DNA of 64,000 nucleotides from an uncultured Prevotella sp. (lineage in GTDB: Bacteria > Bacteroidota > Bacteroidia > Bacteroidales > Bacteroidaceae). The position numbers and the translations under genes are program-made. The stretch spans positions 1-64,000 of the forward strand of contig CAJODL010000004.1 in the NCBI GenBank assembly GCA_905233165.1. Direction: 5' to 3'. Under the pieces are notes generated by a model that was given only the letters and a program-made list of their open reading frames with translations, was not told the origin of the DNA and searched no databases. This document shows positions 7,667 through 17,162 of this stretch, piece by piece (within the stretch, counting starts at the first letter, position 1; every line of letters begins with the position of its first letter).

Positions 7667-10600
7667 ATGATGAAACAATTACTACAAAAATCGTTCTTAG
7701 CATTATTGCTGTTTTTTTCATATGGTGCATCAGCAGTAGCAGACGACTTTATTGTTGAACGTGCTGTCAACCTGAGTAAGTTAGACTCATGGGCTGACAT
7801 CAGCCAGTTCCAATGGGAGGAGATCAATAACGGCATACAGGACAATAGCGCCGAGATGGATGCCCTCAAGGAGGTCTTCCGCGACCCCGCTCCGAAGGAC
7901 ACCGTGGGCTTCTACAAGCAGATCTACGACGCCCGCGACAACCAGTATATCGTCCTGCGTCTGGACAAGGCTCAGGGCAACCGGCCTTTCCACCTCCGCG
8001 TGACCTGCATCAAGAGCACGACAGACCCCTCGCAGAACAACACGAAGGTGTTTTCCGTCCACAACTACGCCTACATCATGCCGCCCATCAGCGAGAACCA
8101 GATTGAGGTGAAGATCTGGCCGCAGGGCCAGGGTGAGGAGACGGCGAAGACCTACACCTTCTTCAGTCACGGCTACGGTTCGGCCTCCGTGCGTTCGGTG
8201 ATGCTCGACAAGAGCCGCATCGTCGCCGGCGACTACACTCTGCAGCTGATCCGCTACAACAGCGAGACGCAGCTGAGCGACACGGCCTATATCAAGAGCC
8301 TGAAGGTGGACAAGCTCTACACCTTCTACGACTACGAGGACGGCGACCTGGTGGAAGCCTATCTGATGGCAGACGGCTTCAAGCGCATCAAGCTGGACCA
8401 CGAAGAGTGGGCCAGGGACGCCGTGACCCACGTGAGCGACAACACGGTGTCGGTGAGGACGGGCCCGTCGATGCCTTATAACCAGCACAAGCGTCTGGAC
8501 GCACCCAACCCCACGTATCTGGATTCGCGCCTCTTCTCCTATCACGACACGCTCTGGGTGCGTCTCTTCCTCGACAACGAGCCTTCCATCGACACGGTGG
8601 GCCTGACGATGCACCCCGTGAGTGCCGACACCGTCAACAAGCCGACGGAACGTCTGCTCGAGTGGGGTCTGGATCCCAAGACCCATCGCCTCTATGTGCT
8701 GACCGACGGCGAGCCTGCCACCATCGAGTGCTATCGCGACAAGTTCCTGCCCAAGCTCTGCATGTATCCCGGATCGTACAACCACGTGACGGGCATCATC
8801 GACAGCGACAGGGAGGAGGTGGACATCTTCCTGGAGAGCATCCCCGAGCCTGTCACTTCACCCAAGGTGACTTCGTCGATACTCTCGACGCTGACGCCCA
8901 CGCTAGACCTTCGCGGCGACTTCTACGTGAGCAGCATACAGTCTGCCGACATCCTGCCCGTTCAGACCACTGAGACGGTTTACTACGACGAGTTCGCCTC
9001 CCACAAGGACACTATGAAGCTGGCCGAAGACAAGAAGTATATGAGCTACGCCCAGATGGAAGTGGCCATCGTCGCTCCCAAATCCTATGAGACCTCAGCT
9101 GTCATCACACTCATAAAGGCGAAGAACGACGCTGAGGAGAACGCCATTCTCGATGACGACAAAGCCGGCAACACGAGGCCGATTACCAGTCAGTTCTTCG
9201 ACTACAAATACTGGACAACGAAATTTGACCTGCGCGAATATCTCGCCCCCAACACCTCCGGCCGCCCCGCTGTGGCCTTCGACGGCGATTCGGTGCGTGC
9301 TCTGCCCATCCTTTACAACAATTATCTCGACCTGAACAAGATACAGGCGGACGCCCGAGCTGCCGCCGAGGAGCGTCTCAAGGGAGACAAGGCCAGCGAC
9401 CAGGCTTCGGGCTGGATGCATGATATGGCCCCCGCCGCCTTTAATCAGCTGAATTTCAAGATACCTCTAGTACCGCCGTTCTACTTCCGTTTCGGATTGG
9501 GCATGGACTTCTACCAGGCCAAGAAAATGACAGTGTCGACGGCATTGGGCGTGGGTGTGGACTACCAGTACGATGTAGCCAACAAGAAAACCAAATACTG
9601 GCCCAACGACGCGAGTTCGTGTAAGGTGACGATGAGTAGGTCCGACAACTACGATTTCGAAAATGTGGCCTTGGCACCTGATCTGAACACTCTGTTAGGA
9701 TTGAACGGTGACAACAACAAAAATTTGGCGAACTACTCCTGCGACGTTTCCTTAAGCGCCTTCGCGGAAGTGTATGAGCAGTATTCCATCCCGTTGTCGG
9801 TGAAGGGAGACGACTGGAAGCAGTGGTTCCTGGGCATGCAGTTCGTCGACGAGGTCGGTTTGCGTGCCGAAGCTTCGGCGAATGTCCGTTTCGGGATGAA
9901 CTTCTCCAATATGGTTGGTGCCCTCGGCTCCAAGGCGGGCGCGCCCGAGTCTCTGAAAAAATTCAACAACTGGCTGAGTGACAACAAACTGGTGAGTGCA
10001 ATCACCGACCTCCTCGGCCCGTCGGTGACGGCCGGCGCGGGCGTGAGGCTCAATATCAACGCGGGGCTTTTCAGCTTCGACAACACGCTGGGGAGCACCG
10101 ATCCTCTGAAGAATCACATCTTGGCCTTCAAGTTCCTCGGTCAGGCTTACATCAACGGCCGCATCAGGGCCAAGATCGACGCTTTCATCGCAGGAGCCGA
10201 GTTTGGTTTGTTGGCGGGTGCCGGCATCACCTTCAAGTATTCCGGAGGCTCCCGACTGGATTTCCGCAATGAATTCTCGGGCAGTGCCTGGAGCTGGTAT
10301 GCCGGCCTGGGTGCCTACTACAAAGTGAAGTTCCTGTGTTGGAGCAAGAAGAAGAGTTGGGACCTTTTGGGCGATGTGACTGCTGACGACAAGCTGATCA
10401 AGCCGACGGACTACAAGAATCCCTTCCACAAGAATTTTACCTACTACCTGAGCGATGACGCCGATCCCGACAAGAATCCGGCTCCCGCCGCCTCTCTTCC
10501 GGGCGAGTTAGTCAGCCATTACGCCGACTTCAACCAGCCGGTGAAATTCATCGCGGGCGGCGACAGCATCATCTACCAGGGCAATAAGGGCAAGCCCGAC

Positions 10601-12784
10601 GACCCCAACGAGTTCACCGTTGAGGTGGCCTCTCTGGGCAATCCCACCATCATCTCCGACTGGCGTTCGGGCGGCTGCACCGACTACGACGCAGCGTCTG
10701 TTCCGGGACTTGATTTGGTGGTGATGGAGCAGGCCACGGCGACGATTCCCAAGGAGCAGCTCGAGGATTCGCTGACGCTCGACGTTACGGTGAACCAGGC
10801 CAGCCGCCTCTACGACCTCTACTACACCAAGAAGAACGCCGGCACCAAGTGGTACAAGCCCAAGCCCATCTACGGCTCTCCCGAGACCTCTTCCTTCAAG
10901 CCGCGTGTGGCTTTGGCCGACGACGGCAAGGCTGTCGCCGTCTGGCAGGAGGGCACCTTCGAGAAGGCCAGCTGGGTGCAGGAGGGAGACACCGTGCAGC
11001 TGACCGACCTCCTGATGAACGGCCATCTGATGATGTCGCGCTTCGACGGCAACGAGACCTGGTCGGCGCCCGTGCCGCTGGCGGAGGTCAACGAGGGTTT
11101 CTGTCTCAAGGACTACAACGTGGCCTACGACGGCACCACGGCCTTCATCGCGGCGCGCAGAGGCGTCTATGGCGCTCAGGATGAGAACGTCGGCATCACG
11201 GTGGACGGCAACAATGCCGTCACGACTCAGACGCTGCCCTATACCGAGGAGCCCGTGCGCCTGCGCCGCGTGGGCGACATCAACCTGTTAAGTTGGATGA
11301 CTCTGGTCGACAGCATCACGAGCACTTCGTACGTCCACATCAAGAGCTTCGGCATGGACGGCAAGGAAAAGCCGGGCATCAACTCTTCGCTCATGCTGAG
11401 CGGGTCCAACATCGACGAGTTTGCCATCGTGCCCGACCTGCAGGCCAAGTCGCTCAACAACGTGGCGCTGCTTTGGCGTGAGCAGGTGCTTGAGAACGAC
11501 ACCGCGCGCATGCGCCTCAGCGCTTCGCGTCTGGTGCCCAACAAGGACGGCAGCTTCCATCTTGGCATGCCCATCACCGCCGTGCAGACGGAGGCCGGCG
11601 GCACCATCTACACTTTCGACGGCTACATGACCAAGGAGAAGATCGACGTGTGCTTTGTGGGGGCCGACAAGGAGGGCCTGCTTCAGCTCAACCGCAAGGC
11701 GGCCTATTTCGGCAACGCCTTCGGCTACTCCGTGAAGTTCGACCCGGATGATAATCAGGGCTTCCAGTGCTACAAGGATACTGTCTCGCTGCTCGTCACC
11801 GTCACCAACTACGGCACCTCGACCATCAAGAACTGCGTGCTGACGGTGGGCGACATAGAGGGCGAAAAATACACTTATCCGCTCAATCTGACCGTGCCCG
11901 CCGGCACCTCCCAACAGGAGCGCGTCAACGTACCTTATATTATGGGCCACGGCGTCAACACCAAGATGACGGTGGAGTACGACGACGTGCTCGGCCTCTC
12001 GGACGAGGAGGAGATCTCGGGTGCGCGCGGTCTCGCCGGCACCGAAGAGCGTGGTCAGAACATCCGCGAGCGGAGCACGAGCACGTTCCACCCCTACAAG
12101 CCGAAGCTGAAGTGCTTCGTGGTGGCTCAGAGGGTGGACAAGAACGGCGACAACTACATCACCGTCTGCGTGCGCAACTACGCCCGCCGTCGCCTGCCGA
12201 AAGGCTTTGCCATCGTCGTGGGCCTGAAGGAGACTTCCTACGGCTCCATCGTCTACAGGACGACGGGCAACGACCACATCAAGTATGAGACCAAGAGGGT
12301 GCTCTGCAACCTTGCCGATGATGACGGCGAGAGCGGCTACATGCACGACTGCGGCAGCTACCGTGTCGGCTACGTCACGCTCAAGGTGCCCGGCGTCACC
12401 GAGAAGGAGAAGATGTATGTCGGCGCCACGCTGGCCTACAGATCCCCGACTGACGGAAAATACAGACGCACCCTGGGCAACATCTACTCCGGCAGCGACA
12501 ACAGCGGCGTGGTGACGCTCTGCCCTTCGTCCGAGGTGGTGGCCGTGAAGCGCGTCTTCAGCAACGACGACAAGACCTCCAGCATGCACGTGAGCCGCTC
12601 GGGCGACCGCCTGGTGGTGAGCGGCGTGAAGGCAGGTGAGCAGGTGCGCCTCTATCAGGCCAACGGCACCGTGCTGGCTCGCAAGACGGCCGGCGACGAC
12701 GGCCGGGCCGTCTTCCCCGTGATGCAGCGCAGCGGAGTCGGACTGGTTTCCTCCGGCGACGAGACGGTGAAGTTTGCGTATTAA
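7667..12784 (+). CDS. Large exported protein of unknown function
   Basis: 1705 aa (a second ATG at 7670 is equally possible). A signal peptide (KQLLQKSFLALLLFFSYGASA) is followed by a long beta-rich, Asp/Lys/Tyr-rich region without a motif I recognise. A more hydrophobic Gly/Ala-rich stretch lies at about residues 590-880. The last roughly 60 residues (GDRLVVSGVKAGEQVRLYQ... to the end) resemble the C-terminal sorting domain of type IX-secreted Bacteroidota proteins, so cell-surface or secreted location is likely. The first ~40 codons are AT-rich like the rest of the window, whereas the remainder is strongly GC-rich with GC-ending codons, as is most of the next gene. This looks like imported or recombined sequence behind a native start. 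Confidence 0.75.
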   Translation: MMKQLLQKSFLALLLFFSYGASAVADDFIVERAVNLSKLDSWADISQFQWEEINNGIQDNSAEMDALKEVFRDPAPKDTVGFYKQIYDARDNQYIVLRLDKAQGNRPFHLRVTCIKSTTDPSQNNTKVFSVHNYAYIMPPISENQIEVKIWPQGQGEETAKTYTFFSHGYGSASVRSVMLDKSRIVAGDYTLQLIRYNSETQLSDTAYIKSLKVDKLYTFYDYEDGDLVEAYLMADGFKRIKLDHEEWARDAVTHVSDNTVSVRTGPSMPYNQHKRLDAPNPTYLDSRLFSYHDTLWVRLFLDNEPSIDTVGLTMHPVSADTVNKPTERLLEWGLDPKTHRLYVLTDGEPATIECYRDKFLPKLCMYPGSYNHVTGIIDSDREEVDIFLESIPEPVTSPKVTSSILSTLTPTLDLRGDFYVSSIQSADILPVQTTETVYYDEFASHKDTMKLAEDKKYMSYAQMEVAIVAPKSYETSAVITLIKAKNDAEENAILDDDKAGNTRPITSQFFDYKYWTTKFDLREYLAPNTSGRPAVAFDGDSVRALPILYNNYLDLNKIQADARAAAEERLKGDKASDQASGWMHDMAPAAFNQLNFKIPLVPPFYFRFGLGMDFYQAKKMTVSTALGVGVDYQYDVANKKTKYWPNDASSCKVTMSRSDNYDFENVALAPDLNTLLGLNGDNNKNLANYSCDVSLSAFAEVYEQYSIPLSVKGDDWKQWFLGMQFVDEVGLRAEASANVRFGMNFSNMVGALGSKAGAPESLKKFNNWLSDNKLVSAITDLLGPSVTAGAGVRLNINAGLFSFDNTLGSTDPLKNHILAFKFLGQAYINGRIRAKIDAFIAGAEFGLLAGAGITFKYSGGSRLDFRNEFSGSAWSWYAGLGAYYKVKFLCWSKKKSWDLLGDVTADDKLIKPTDYKNPFHKNFTYYLSDDADPDKNPAPAASLPGELVSHYADFNQPVKFIAGGDSIIYQGNKGKPDDPNEFTVEVASLGNPTIISDWRSGGCTDYDAASVPGLDLVVMEQATATIPKEQLEDSLTLDVTVNQASRLYDLYYTKKNAGTKWYKPKPIYGSPETSSFKPRVALADDGKAVAVWQEGTFEKASWVQEGDTVQLTDLLMNGHLMMSRFDGNETWSAPVPLAEVNEGFCLKDYNVAYDGTTAFIAARRGVYGAQDENVGITVDGNNAVTTQTLPYTEEPVRLRRVGDINLLSWMTLVDSITSTSYVHIKSFGMDGKEKPGINSSLMLSGSNIDEFAIVPDLQAKSLNNVALLWREQVLENDTARMRLSASRLVPNKDGSFHLGMPITAVQTEAGGTIYTFDGYMTKEKIDVCFVGADKEGLLQLNRKAAYFGNAFGYSVKFDPDDNQGFQCYKDTVSLLVTVTNYGTSTIKNCVLTVGDIEGEKYTYPLNLTVPAGTSQQERVNVPYIMGHGVNTKMTVEYDDVLGLSDEEEISGARGLAGTEERGQNIRERSTSTFHPYKPKLKCFVVAQRVDKNGDNYITVCVRNYARRRLPKGFAIVVGLKETSYGSIVYRTTGNDHIKYETKRVLCNLADDDGESGYMHDCGSYRVGYVTLKVPGVTEKEKMYVGATLAYRSPTDGKYRRTLGNIYSGSDNSGVVTLCPSSEVVAVKRVFSNDDKTSSMHVSRSGDRLVVSGVKAGEQVRLYQANGTVLARKTAGDDGRAVFPVMQRSGVGLVSSGDETVKFAY

Positions 12785-12808
12785 CGGTTTAAGGTTAACG
12801 GTTAAAGA
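12781..12808. repeat. Heptamer array (TTAACGG type)
   Basis: Four 7-bp units (TTAACGG, TTTAAGG, TTAACGG, TTAAAGA) form the whole gap between the two exported-protein genes. The first base triplet overlaps the upstream stop codon region. Confidence 0.75.
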
Positions 12809-15204
12809 TGATGATTATGAAAAAGAAGATATGGACGATGCTGCTGGCGGCGATGGCTGCCATGCAGACCGGTGCGGTGGACATCACCGACCCCACGTTG
12901 ATTTGGGACGGCGAGAAGGTAGCGAATCAAATCGCTGCGTATCCGGACACCAAGAAAATCTACATCTATACGCCCGACCAACTCGTGGCCCTGCGCAGAT
13001 TCTGGGGCGATTACAATGACGGCGACCAGGGCTACAAAGGTTGGACCATCTATCTGATGAACGACATCGACTTGAACAACCACAACTTCAACGACTATAC
13101 CATCGGGTGGGACGACGACAACAAGTTCGGCGGCAACTTCGACGGCATGGGGCACGTCATCAAAAACCTGAAAATCGAAGGAAAAGACGATAATCGCGGT
13201 CTCTTCGGCAAGTTGGACAACGGCAAAGTCATGAACCTCAAGCTGGAGAATGTGGACATTCGTGCCGGTGACGGAGACGACTGTCACATCGGCGCCCTTT
13301 GCGGCAGGATGTACAACCACAGCACCATCACCCACTGTGCCGTGGTGGGAGGAAGCGTGAGGCAATACGAAAGCGGCAACGACGAGTTTGGCGCCATCTG
13401 CGGCTATATGACCAACAACCACAACAGCATAGAATACTGTTATAGCGACATCACCGTGGAGGCCGTGGGCAAGATAGAGCAGGGCGATGACCACACCTGT
13501 GGCATCCTTCACTGCTACTTCAGCGGAACGGTCATCCATCATAGCGATGACTGCTACGCTTCCATTGCCGGTGAGCGTTACGGTCAGAGGCTGGTGAATA
13601 ATTTCTACCTTTACCGCGATGACGGTGTGAGAGGCACCGGTTATGATGGCGGCAGCGGCGACCCCAGGGGTGACGAGATTGCGGCGTGCACGGATGAGCA
13701 GATGAAGCAACCCTTGCTGTTCAGCATGTATAATGAAGAATACACCCTCGAGAGTGATCAGTATGTCTATCCTCTTAACGGCTATCCCGAGCTGAAGGTG
13801 TTCCTGCGCTACAACTACGGCGACTCGTTCTACGCGACGAACGTGGGCCACATGGGCGATAACGTCGCCGACTCCGTTCCCGGCTACCTGAGTGCGAGGT
13901 TCAAGACGGAGGTGGAGAAGCCGGAGCATGACGGCCGGATCACCGTGACGGAGGTCGCCTCCGCCACCGTAGCGGTCGAGAAGGCCATCGGCGCCACGGG
14001 TTCGGGCGACTTCGTCGTCAACGACAACTTCCACTCCTATTTCAGCACGATTCCGCTCACCACCACCGGCCTCGGCGCCAACGCCTTCGAGAATCTGGGG
14101 CCCGTGAACCGCGTGCTGCTGCCCGAGTCGCTCGACAGCATCGCCTATCCCCAGCGCCACAGCGTGCAGCAGGCCTTTGTGCTCAGCGACGGCTGCGCCG
14201 GCTGCGCCGTGCGTGACGAGGTCCTCTACGACATGAACCACCGCTACCTGCTCACGGCGCCCAAGGCGCCCACCGTGCTCACCATCCGTCAGGAGCTGGC
14301 CGACAACATTGCCGACTACGCCTTCGAGGGCATGACGGGCCTTGAGACGCTCTATGTGGACACCTGGGTGGAGCCCGGCCGCCTGGTGGACGACGGTGAG
14401 AACCCGCCGCCAATCTTCGCTCTGACGGGCGGGCACGCCTTCGACGGCTGCCCCGGGGACCTCGACATCTTCATCAAGGACGGCACCCAGTATCAGCTCT
14501 TCCTCGGCTATCAGGCCTCCGGAGGCCACGGCTACAGCAACGCCGACTATTGGAACCTGTTCTTCTCCGACTATCAGGACGTCCCCAACCACATGTTTAC
14601 CTACTTCCCCGTAAATCGTGATGAGACAGGTCTGGGAACCCTGATGCTCGCTTATCCTGTGGAACTGCCTGATGGCGTGAAGGCATGGTGGGCAAAAACC
14701 ATCAGCAACAAGACGCTATATGTACAGGCATTGGATACACAGGTGGTACCGGCATTTACGCCTGTGCTGCTCACCTATGAGGGAACAGGACCGCTCTATC
14801 TCTCACACTATGAAGGAGACAAACCAGGTGCTGCAACCGATTATGAGAACAACCTGTTCAAGGGTAGCGTTGACCCAGGTGGTCATAAGATGACGTCGTC
14901 AGATATGATGAGTAACTTCTTCACGCTGGATAAGGGCAACGACAATCTCATGGGCTTCTATCCATATCATCCGAAGAACAATACGCTGCCGTCATACACC
15001 GCGTGGCTGGCCCTCAGCGATATTCCTGGTGGCAATGAGCTGCTGATAAGTTTTGACGAGCCTCCGACGGGCATTGAAACGATGTCAGATGTAAGAGGTC
15101 AGATGTCAGATGTATGGTACGACCTCTTTGGACGTAAGCTGAACGGCAAGCCGACACAGCCGGGAATGTATATCCTCAACGGAAAGAAAGTATTAATCCA
15201 ATAA
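12808..15204 (+). CDS. Exported surface protein with GLUG-like and BspA-like segments
   Basis: 798 aa from 12808, or 795 from ATG 12817 (MKKKIWTMLLAAMAA), which makes the better signal peptide. Residues about 60-260 resemble GLUG/right-handed repeat surface proteins (GGNFDGMGHVIKNLKIEG, NRGLFGKL). About 415-560 carries BspA-like leucine-rich pieces (LGANAFENLG, IADYAFEGMTGLETLYV). The tail YDLFGRKLNGKPTQPGMYI is a typical Prevotella/Bacteroides C-terminal sorting-like ending. The sequence is GC-rich to about 14590 and AT-rich afterwards. A 35-bp heptamer array is translated just before the tail (15081-15115). It probably forms an operon with the 1705-aa protein. Confidence 0.8.
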   Translation: MMIMKKKIWTMLLAAMAAMQTGAVDITDPTLIWDGEKVANQIAAYPDTKKIYIYTPDQLVALRRFWGDYNDGDQGYKGWTIYLMNDIDLNNHNFNDYTIGWDDDNKFGGNFDGMGHVIKNLKIEGKDDNRGLFGKLDNGKVMNLKLENVDIRAGDGDDCHIGALCGRMYNHSTITHCAVVGGSVRQYESGNDEFGAICGYMTNNHNSIEYCYSDITVEAVGKIEQGDDHTCGILHCYFSGTVIHHSDDCYASIAGERYGQRLVNNFYLYRDDGVRGTGYDGGSGDPRGDEIAACTDEQMKQPLLFSMYNEEYTLESDQYVYPLNGYPELKVFLRYNYGDSFYATNVGHMGDNVADSVPGYLSARFKTEVEKPEHDGRITVTEVASATVAVEKAIGATGSGDFVVNDNFHSYFSTIPLTTTGLGANAFENLGPVNRVLLPESLDSIAYPQRHSVQQAFVLSDGCAGCAVRDEVLYDMNHRYLLTAPKAPTVLTIRQELADNIADYAFEGMTGLETLYVDTWVEPGRLVDDGENPPPIFALTGGHAFDGCPGDLDIFIKDGTQYQLFLGYQASGGHGYSNADYWNLFFSDYQDVPNHMFTYFPVNRDETGLGTLMLAYPVELPDGVKAWWAKTISNKTLYVQALDTQVVPAFTPVLLTYEGTGPLYLSHYEGDKPGAATDYENNLFKGSVDPGGHKMTSSDMMSNFFTLDKGNDNLMGFYPYHPKNNTLPSYTAWLALSDIPGGNELLISFDEPPTGIETMSDVRGQMSDVWYDLFGRKLNGKPTQPGMYILNGKKVLIQ
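15081..15115. repeat. Heptamer array inside a reading frame (GATGTCA type)
   Basis: Five 7-bp units (GATGTCA, GATGTAA, GAGGTCA, GATGTCA, GATGTAT) lie within the coding sequence and are translated as MSDVRGQMSDV, between the body of the protein and its sorting-like tail. The same kind of array occurs between genes elsewhere in the window. Confidence 0.8.
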
Positions 15205-15242
15205 AATAAACCATTTAATAAAAAAAAATCTTTATTAACGAC

Positions 15243-16253
15243 ATGAAAATTATTGATTGCGAATTTCATTATTATCTGCCTGAGTTGATGGACTATCTTG
15301 CTACGAGAGATAAAGCCATGAGGTATTATCCGGAAACAAAAGTTTTGGAGGTGAGGGATAAAATCTATGCCCATTTCGATGGTGTGACGAATACCTATCC
15401 TGTCATTGACGAGTTGATGAATTTCGGCGCGGAGCGCGTGGCTGAGATGGACCGCAACGGCATCGACGTCGCTGTGATGTCTTCTTCGCCTGCGTTGGAG
15501 GAATTGCCCGAGAAGGAGTGCGTATATTTCGCCAAGAAATCCAACGACGCTGTGGCAGAACTTATCAAGAAATTCCCAGGCCGCTTCTTGGGTGCTGCCG
15601 TTTTGCCGACACCATACGTTGATGAGGCCATCAAGGAACTGGAGCGTTGCGTCAAGGAATTAGGATTCAAATACTGGCACACTCATTCCAATTATATGCA
15701 CGAGCATCTGTATGAAGAGAAATACCTTCCTCTGCTTGCCAAAGCCGAGGAGTTAGGTTGTGCCGTCTATGTTCATCCGCAGGCTTCCGACGACAAGGAT
15801 ATGAAGGAGATGGGCTATGTGTATTCTTCGCCAGGTCTCGGCTTCGGACTGGATGCCATGAAGACATCGCTCAGACTGATTCTGAACGGCACCTTCGACA
15901 AGTTCCCCAAGCTGAGAATGATTCTTGGCCATTGTGGCGAATACTTCCCATTCATCATTGACAGAGTGGACAACCGCTTTGCATGGATCAAGGACGAAGA
16001 GGTGAAGATGAAGCACACGGTAGCCTACTACTTCAAGAACAAGAATGTGGTGATGACGACCAGCGGCATTATGTCTAAAATCACCTTTGAGTGTACCAAG
16101 AAGGCATTTGGTATCGACAGCATCATCTTCGCCTCAGACTACCCTTACGAGTGTCTGTCTAACATGATGAAGTTCGTGAAGACGCTGGATTTGACAGAAG
16201 AAGAAAAAGAAAAACTCTTCCACCTGAATGCAGAGAAGTATATTTTGAGTTGA
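15243..16253 (+). CDS. Amidohydrolase-2 family protein, decarboxylase type
   Basis: 336 aa TIM-barrel metal enzyme. The first metal motif is ExH (Glu7, His9 in DCEFHYYLP) rather than HxH. The remaining ligands are His178 (YVHPQ), His230 (LGHCGE) and Asp299 (FASDYP). A Glu-x-His first motif is known from gamma-resorcylate decarboxylase and relatives of the ACMSD branch, so a carboxylate-removing or related lyase activity on an aromatic or enol acid is more likely than amide hydrolysis. It stands alone between the exported-protein genes and luxS, and I cannot tell its substrate. The stop codon lies in a TTGACAG heptamer array. Confidence 0.8.
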   Translation: MKIIDCEFHYYLPELMDYLATRDKAMRYYPETKVLEVRDKIYAHFDGVTNTYPVIDELMNFGAERVAEMDRNGIDVAVMSSSPALEELPEKECVYFAKKSNDAVAELIKKFPGRFLGAAVLPTPYVDEAIKELERCVKELGFKYWHTHSNYMHEHLYEEKYLPLLAKAEELGCAVYVHPQASDDKDMKEMGYVYSSPGLGFGLDAMKTSLRLILNGTFDKFPKLRMILGHCGEYFPFIIDRVDNRFAWIKDEEVKMKHTVAYYFKNKNVVMTTSGIMSKITFECTKKAFGIDSIIFASDYPYECLSNMMKFVKTLDLTEEEKEKLFHLNAEKYILS

Positions 16254-16277
16254 CAGTTGACAGTTGATAGTTTAAGA
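16250..16277. repeat. Heptamer array (TTGACAG type)
   Basis: Four 7-bp units (TTGACAG, TTGACAG, TTGATAG, TTTAAGA) begin within the last codons of the amidohydrolase and provide its TGA stop (16251-16253). Confidence 0.8.
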
Positions 16278-16635
16278 GGTTAATGGTGCTAGATGCAAAT
16301 TTGAAGTGCTCCCTGAAAGTTTTTTGTCTATCTTTCGAGGGGCACTTTAGGCGCGTTGATACGCCTGCGCATGTTTTTCTGGTTTATACATTTTCTTATT
16401 TCAAAATTGGTTTGTGCTTTTGACTTTGTCCAAGATACTATCGTTCGAAAAATTGAAAATCAACCCCTCATTTTAACGAGCCGTAATCTCGTCATGAGTG
16501 AGCCGTAATCTCGTCATGAGTGAGCCGTAACCTCGTCATAAGTCATATTCTGTTTTTCATCTTTCTCCATTATTTTTTTGCATTAAAAAAAGTTAAGGTT
16601 AGCGTAAACGTTAAGGTTGAATTGATTTTTTTTTG
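16278..16635. other. Gene-free stretch upstream of luxS
   Basis: This 358-base stretch holds no credible reading frame. It contains a short GC-rich inverted repeat near 16349-16365 (AGGCG ... CGCCT, followed by a T run around 16374) that may terminate the amidohydrolase transcript, then three 22-bp direct repeats (16478-16543). The luxS promoter follows at 16636. Confidence 0.5.
16478..16543. repeat. Three 22-bp direct repeats upstream of luxS
   Basis: Three consecutive 22-bp units starting GAGCCGTAAT and containing CTCGTCATGAG. The first two are identical and the third has two substitutions. They end 93 bases before the luxS -7 box. They could be an iterated protein-binding site or a simple expansion; no spacers separate them, so this is not a CRISPR. 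Confidence 0.85.
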
Positions 16636-16643
16636 TATCTTCG
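16617..16643 (+). promoter_or_regulatory. luxS promoter
   Basis: -7 box TATCTTCG at 16636-16643 (one mismatch to TAnnTTTG), with TTG at 16617-16619 as a possible -33 element. The luxS ATG is 24 bases beyond the -7 box, leaving a leader of roughly 18 nt. Confidence 0.55.
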
Positions 16644-16667
16644 CAACTTGAAATAAACAATCACATC

Positions 16668-17162
16668 ATGGAAGTAATACAGAGTTTTACAATAGACCAT
16701 ACGCATTTGAAGCCTGGGATTTATGTCTCGCGGGTGGATAAAGGTTTTACTACTTTCGACTTGCGCATCACAGAACCGAATAAGGAGCCTGCCGTTGCGC
16801 CTGCTGCCATTCATAGCTTGGAACACCTGATGGCGACATGGTTCCGTAACAGCAGGGTGAAGGAGGATGTGGTGTATGTGGGTCCGATGGGATGCCTCAC
16901 GGGGATGTATATCATCATGACGGGCGATTATACCGTAGAGGATATGCGACAGCTGACAATGGAGTGCCTGAAATGGATTCTGACGCAGACAGAGGTGCCT
17001 GCGACGGAACCGCAGACGTGTGGTAACTACTTGTTGCATGACTTGCCTATGTGTAAGTGGGAGAGTCGGAGGTATCTTGACCGGTTAGAGAATGACTTCC
17101 ACTGCGAATATACTAAGCTGCAGGTGACCCTGGAGGACGGAAAAGTGTTCGCGGATGCGTGA
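16668..17162 (+). CDS. luxS: S-ribosylhomocysteine lyase LuxS
   Basis: 164 aa, normal length. The metal site is His49, His53 (HSLEH) and Cys129 (LPMCKW); catalytic Glu52 and Cys76 (GPMGC) are present. It cleaves S-ribosylhomocysteine to homocysteine and DPD, the precursor of autoinducer 2, in the activated methyl cycle. Its last 8 bases overlap the start of the MATE-ATPase fusion gene, implying translational coupling. Confidence 0.97.
   Translation: MEVIQSFTIDHTHLKPGIYVSRVDKGFTTFDLRITEPNKEPAVAPAAIHSLEHLMATWFRNSRVKEDVVYVGPMGCLTGMYIIMTGDYTVEDMRQLTMECLKWILTQTEVPATEPQTCGNYLLHDLPMCKWESRRYLDRLENDFHCEYTKLQVTLEDGKVFADA

Noticed and set aside
11288..12589. 433-codon open frame on the minus strand
   Set aside because: Antisense to the GC-rich part of the 1705-aa gene; same His/Val/Ala-rich shadow composition. 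The frames at 7787-8785 and 9752-10429 are rejected for the same reason.
12802..14592. 596-codon open frame on the minus strand
   Set aside because: It is exactly antisense to the GC-rich part of the 798-aa exported protein. The low-complexity Val/Ala/His-rich product and lack of a promoter mark it as a codon-bias shadow.
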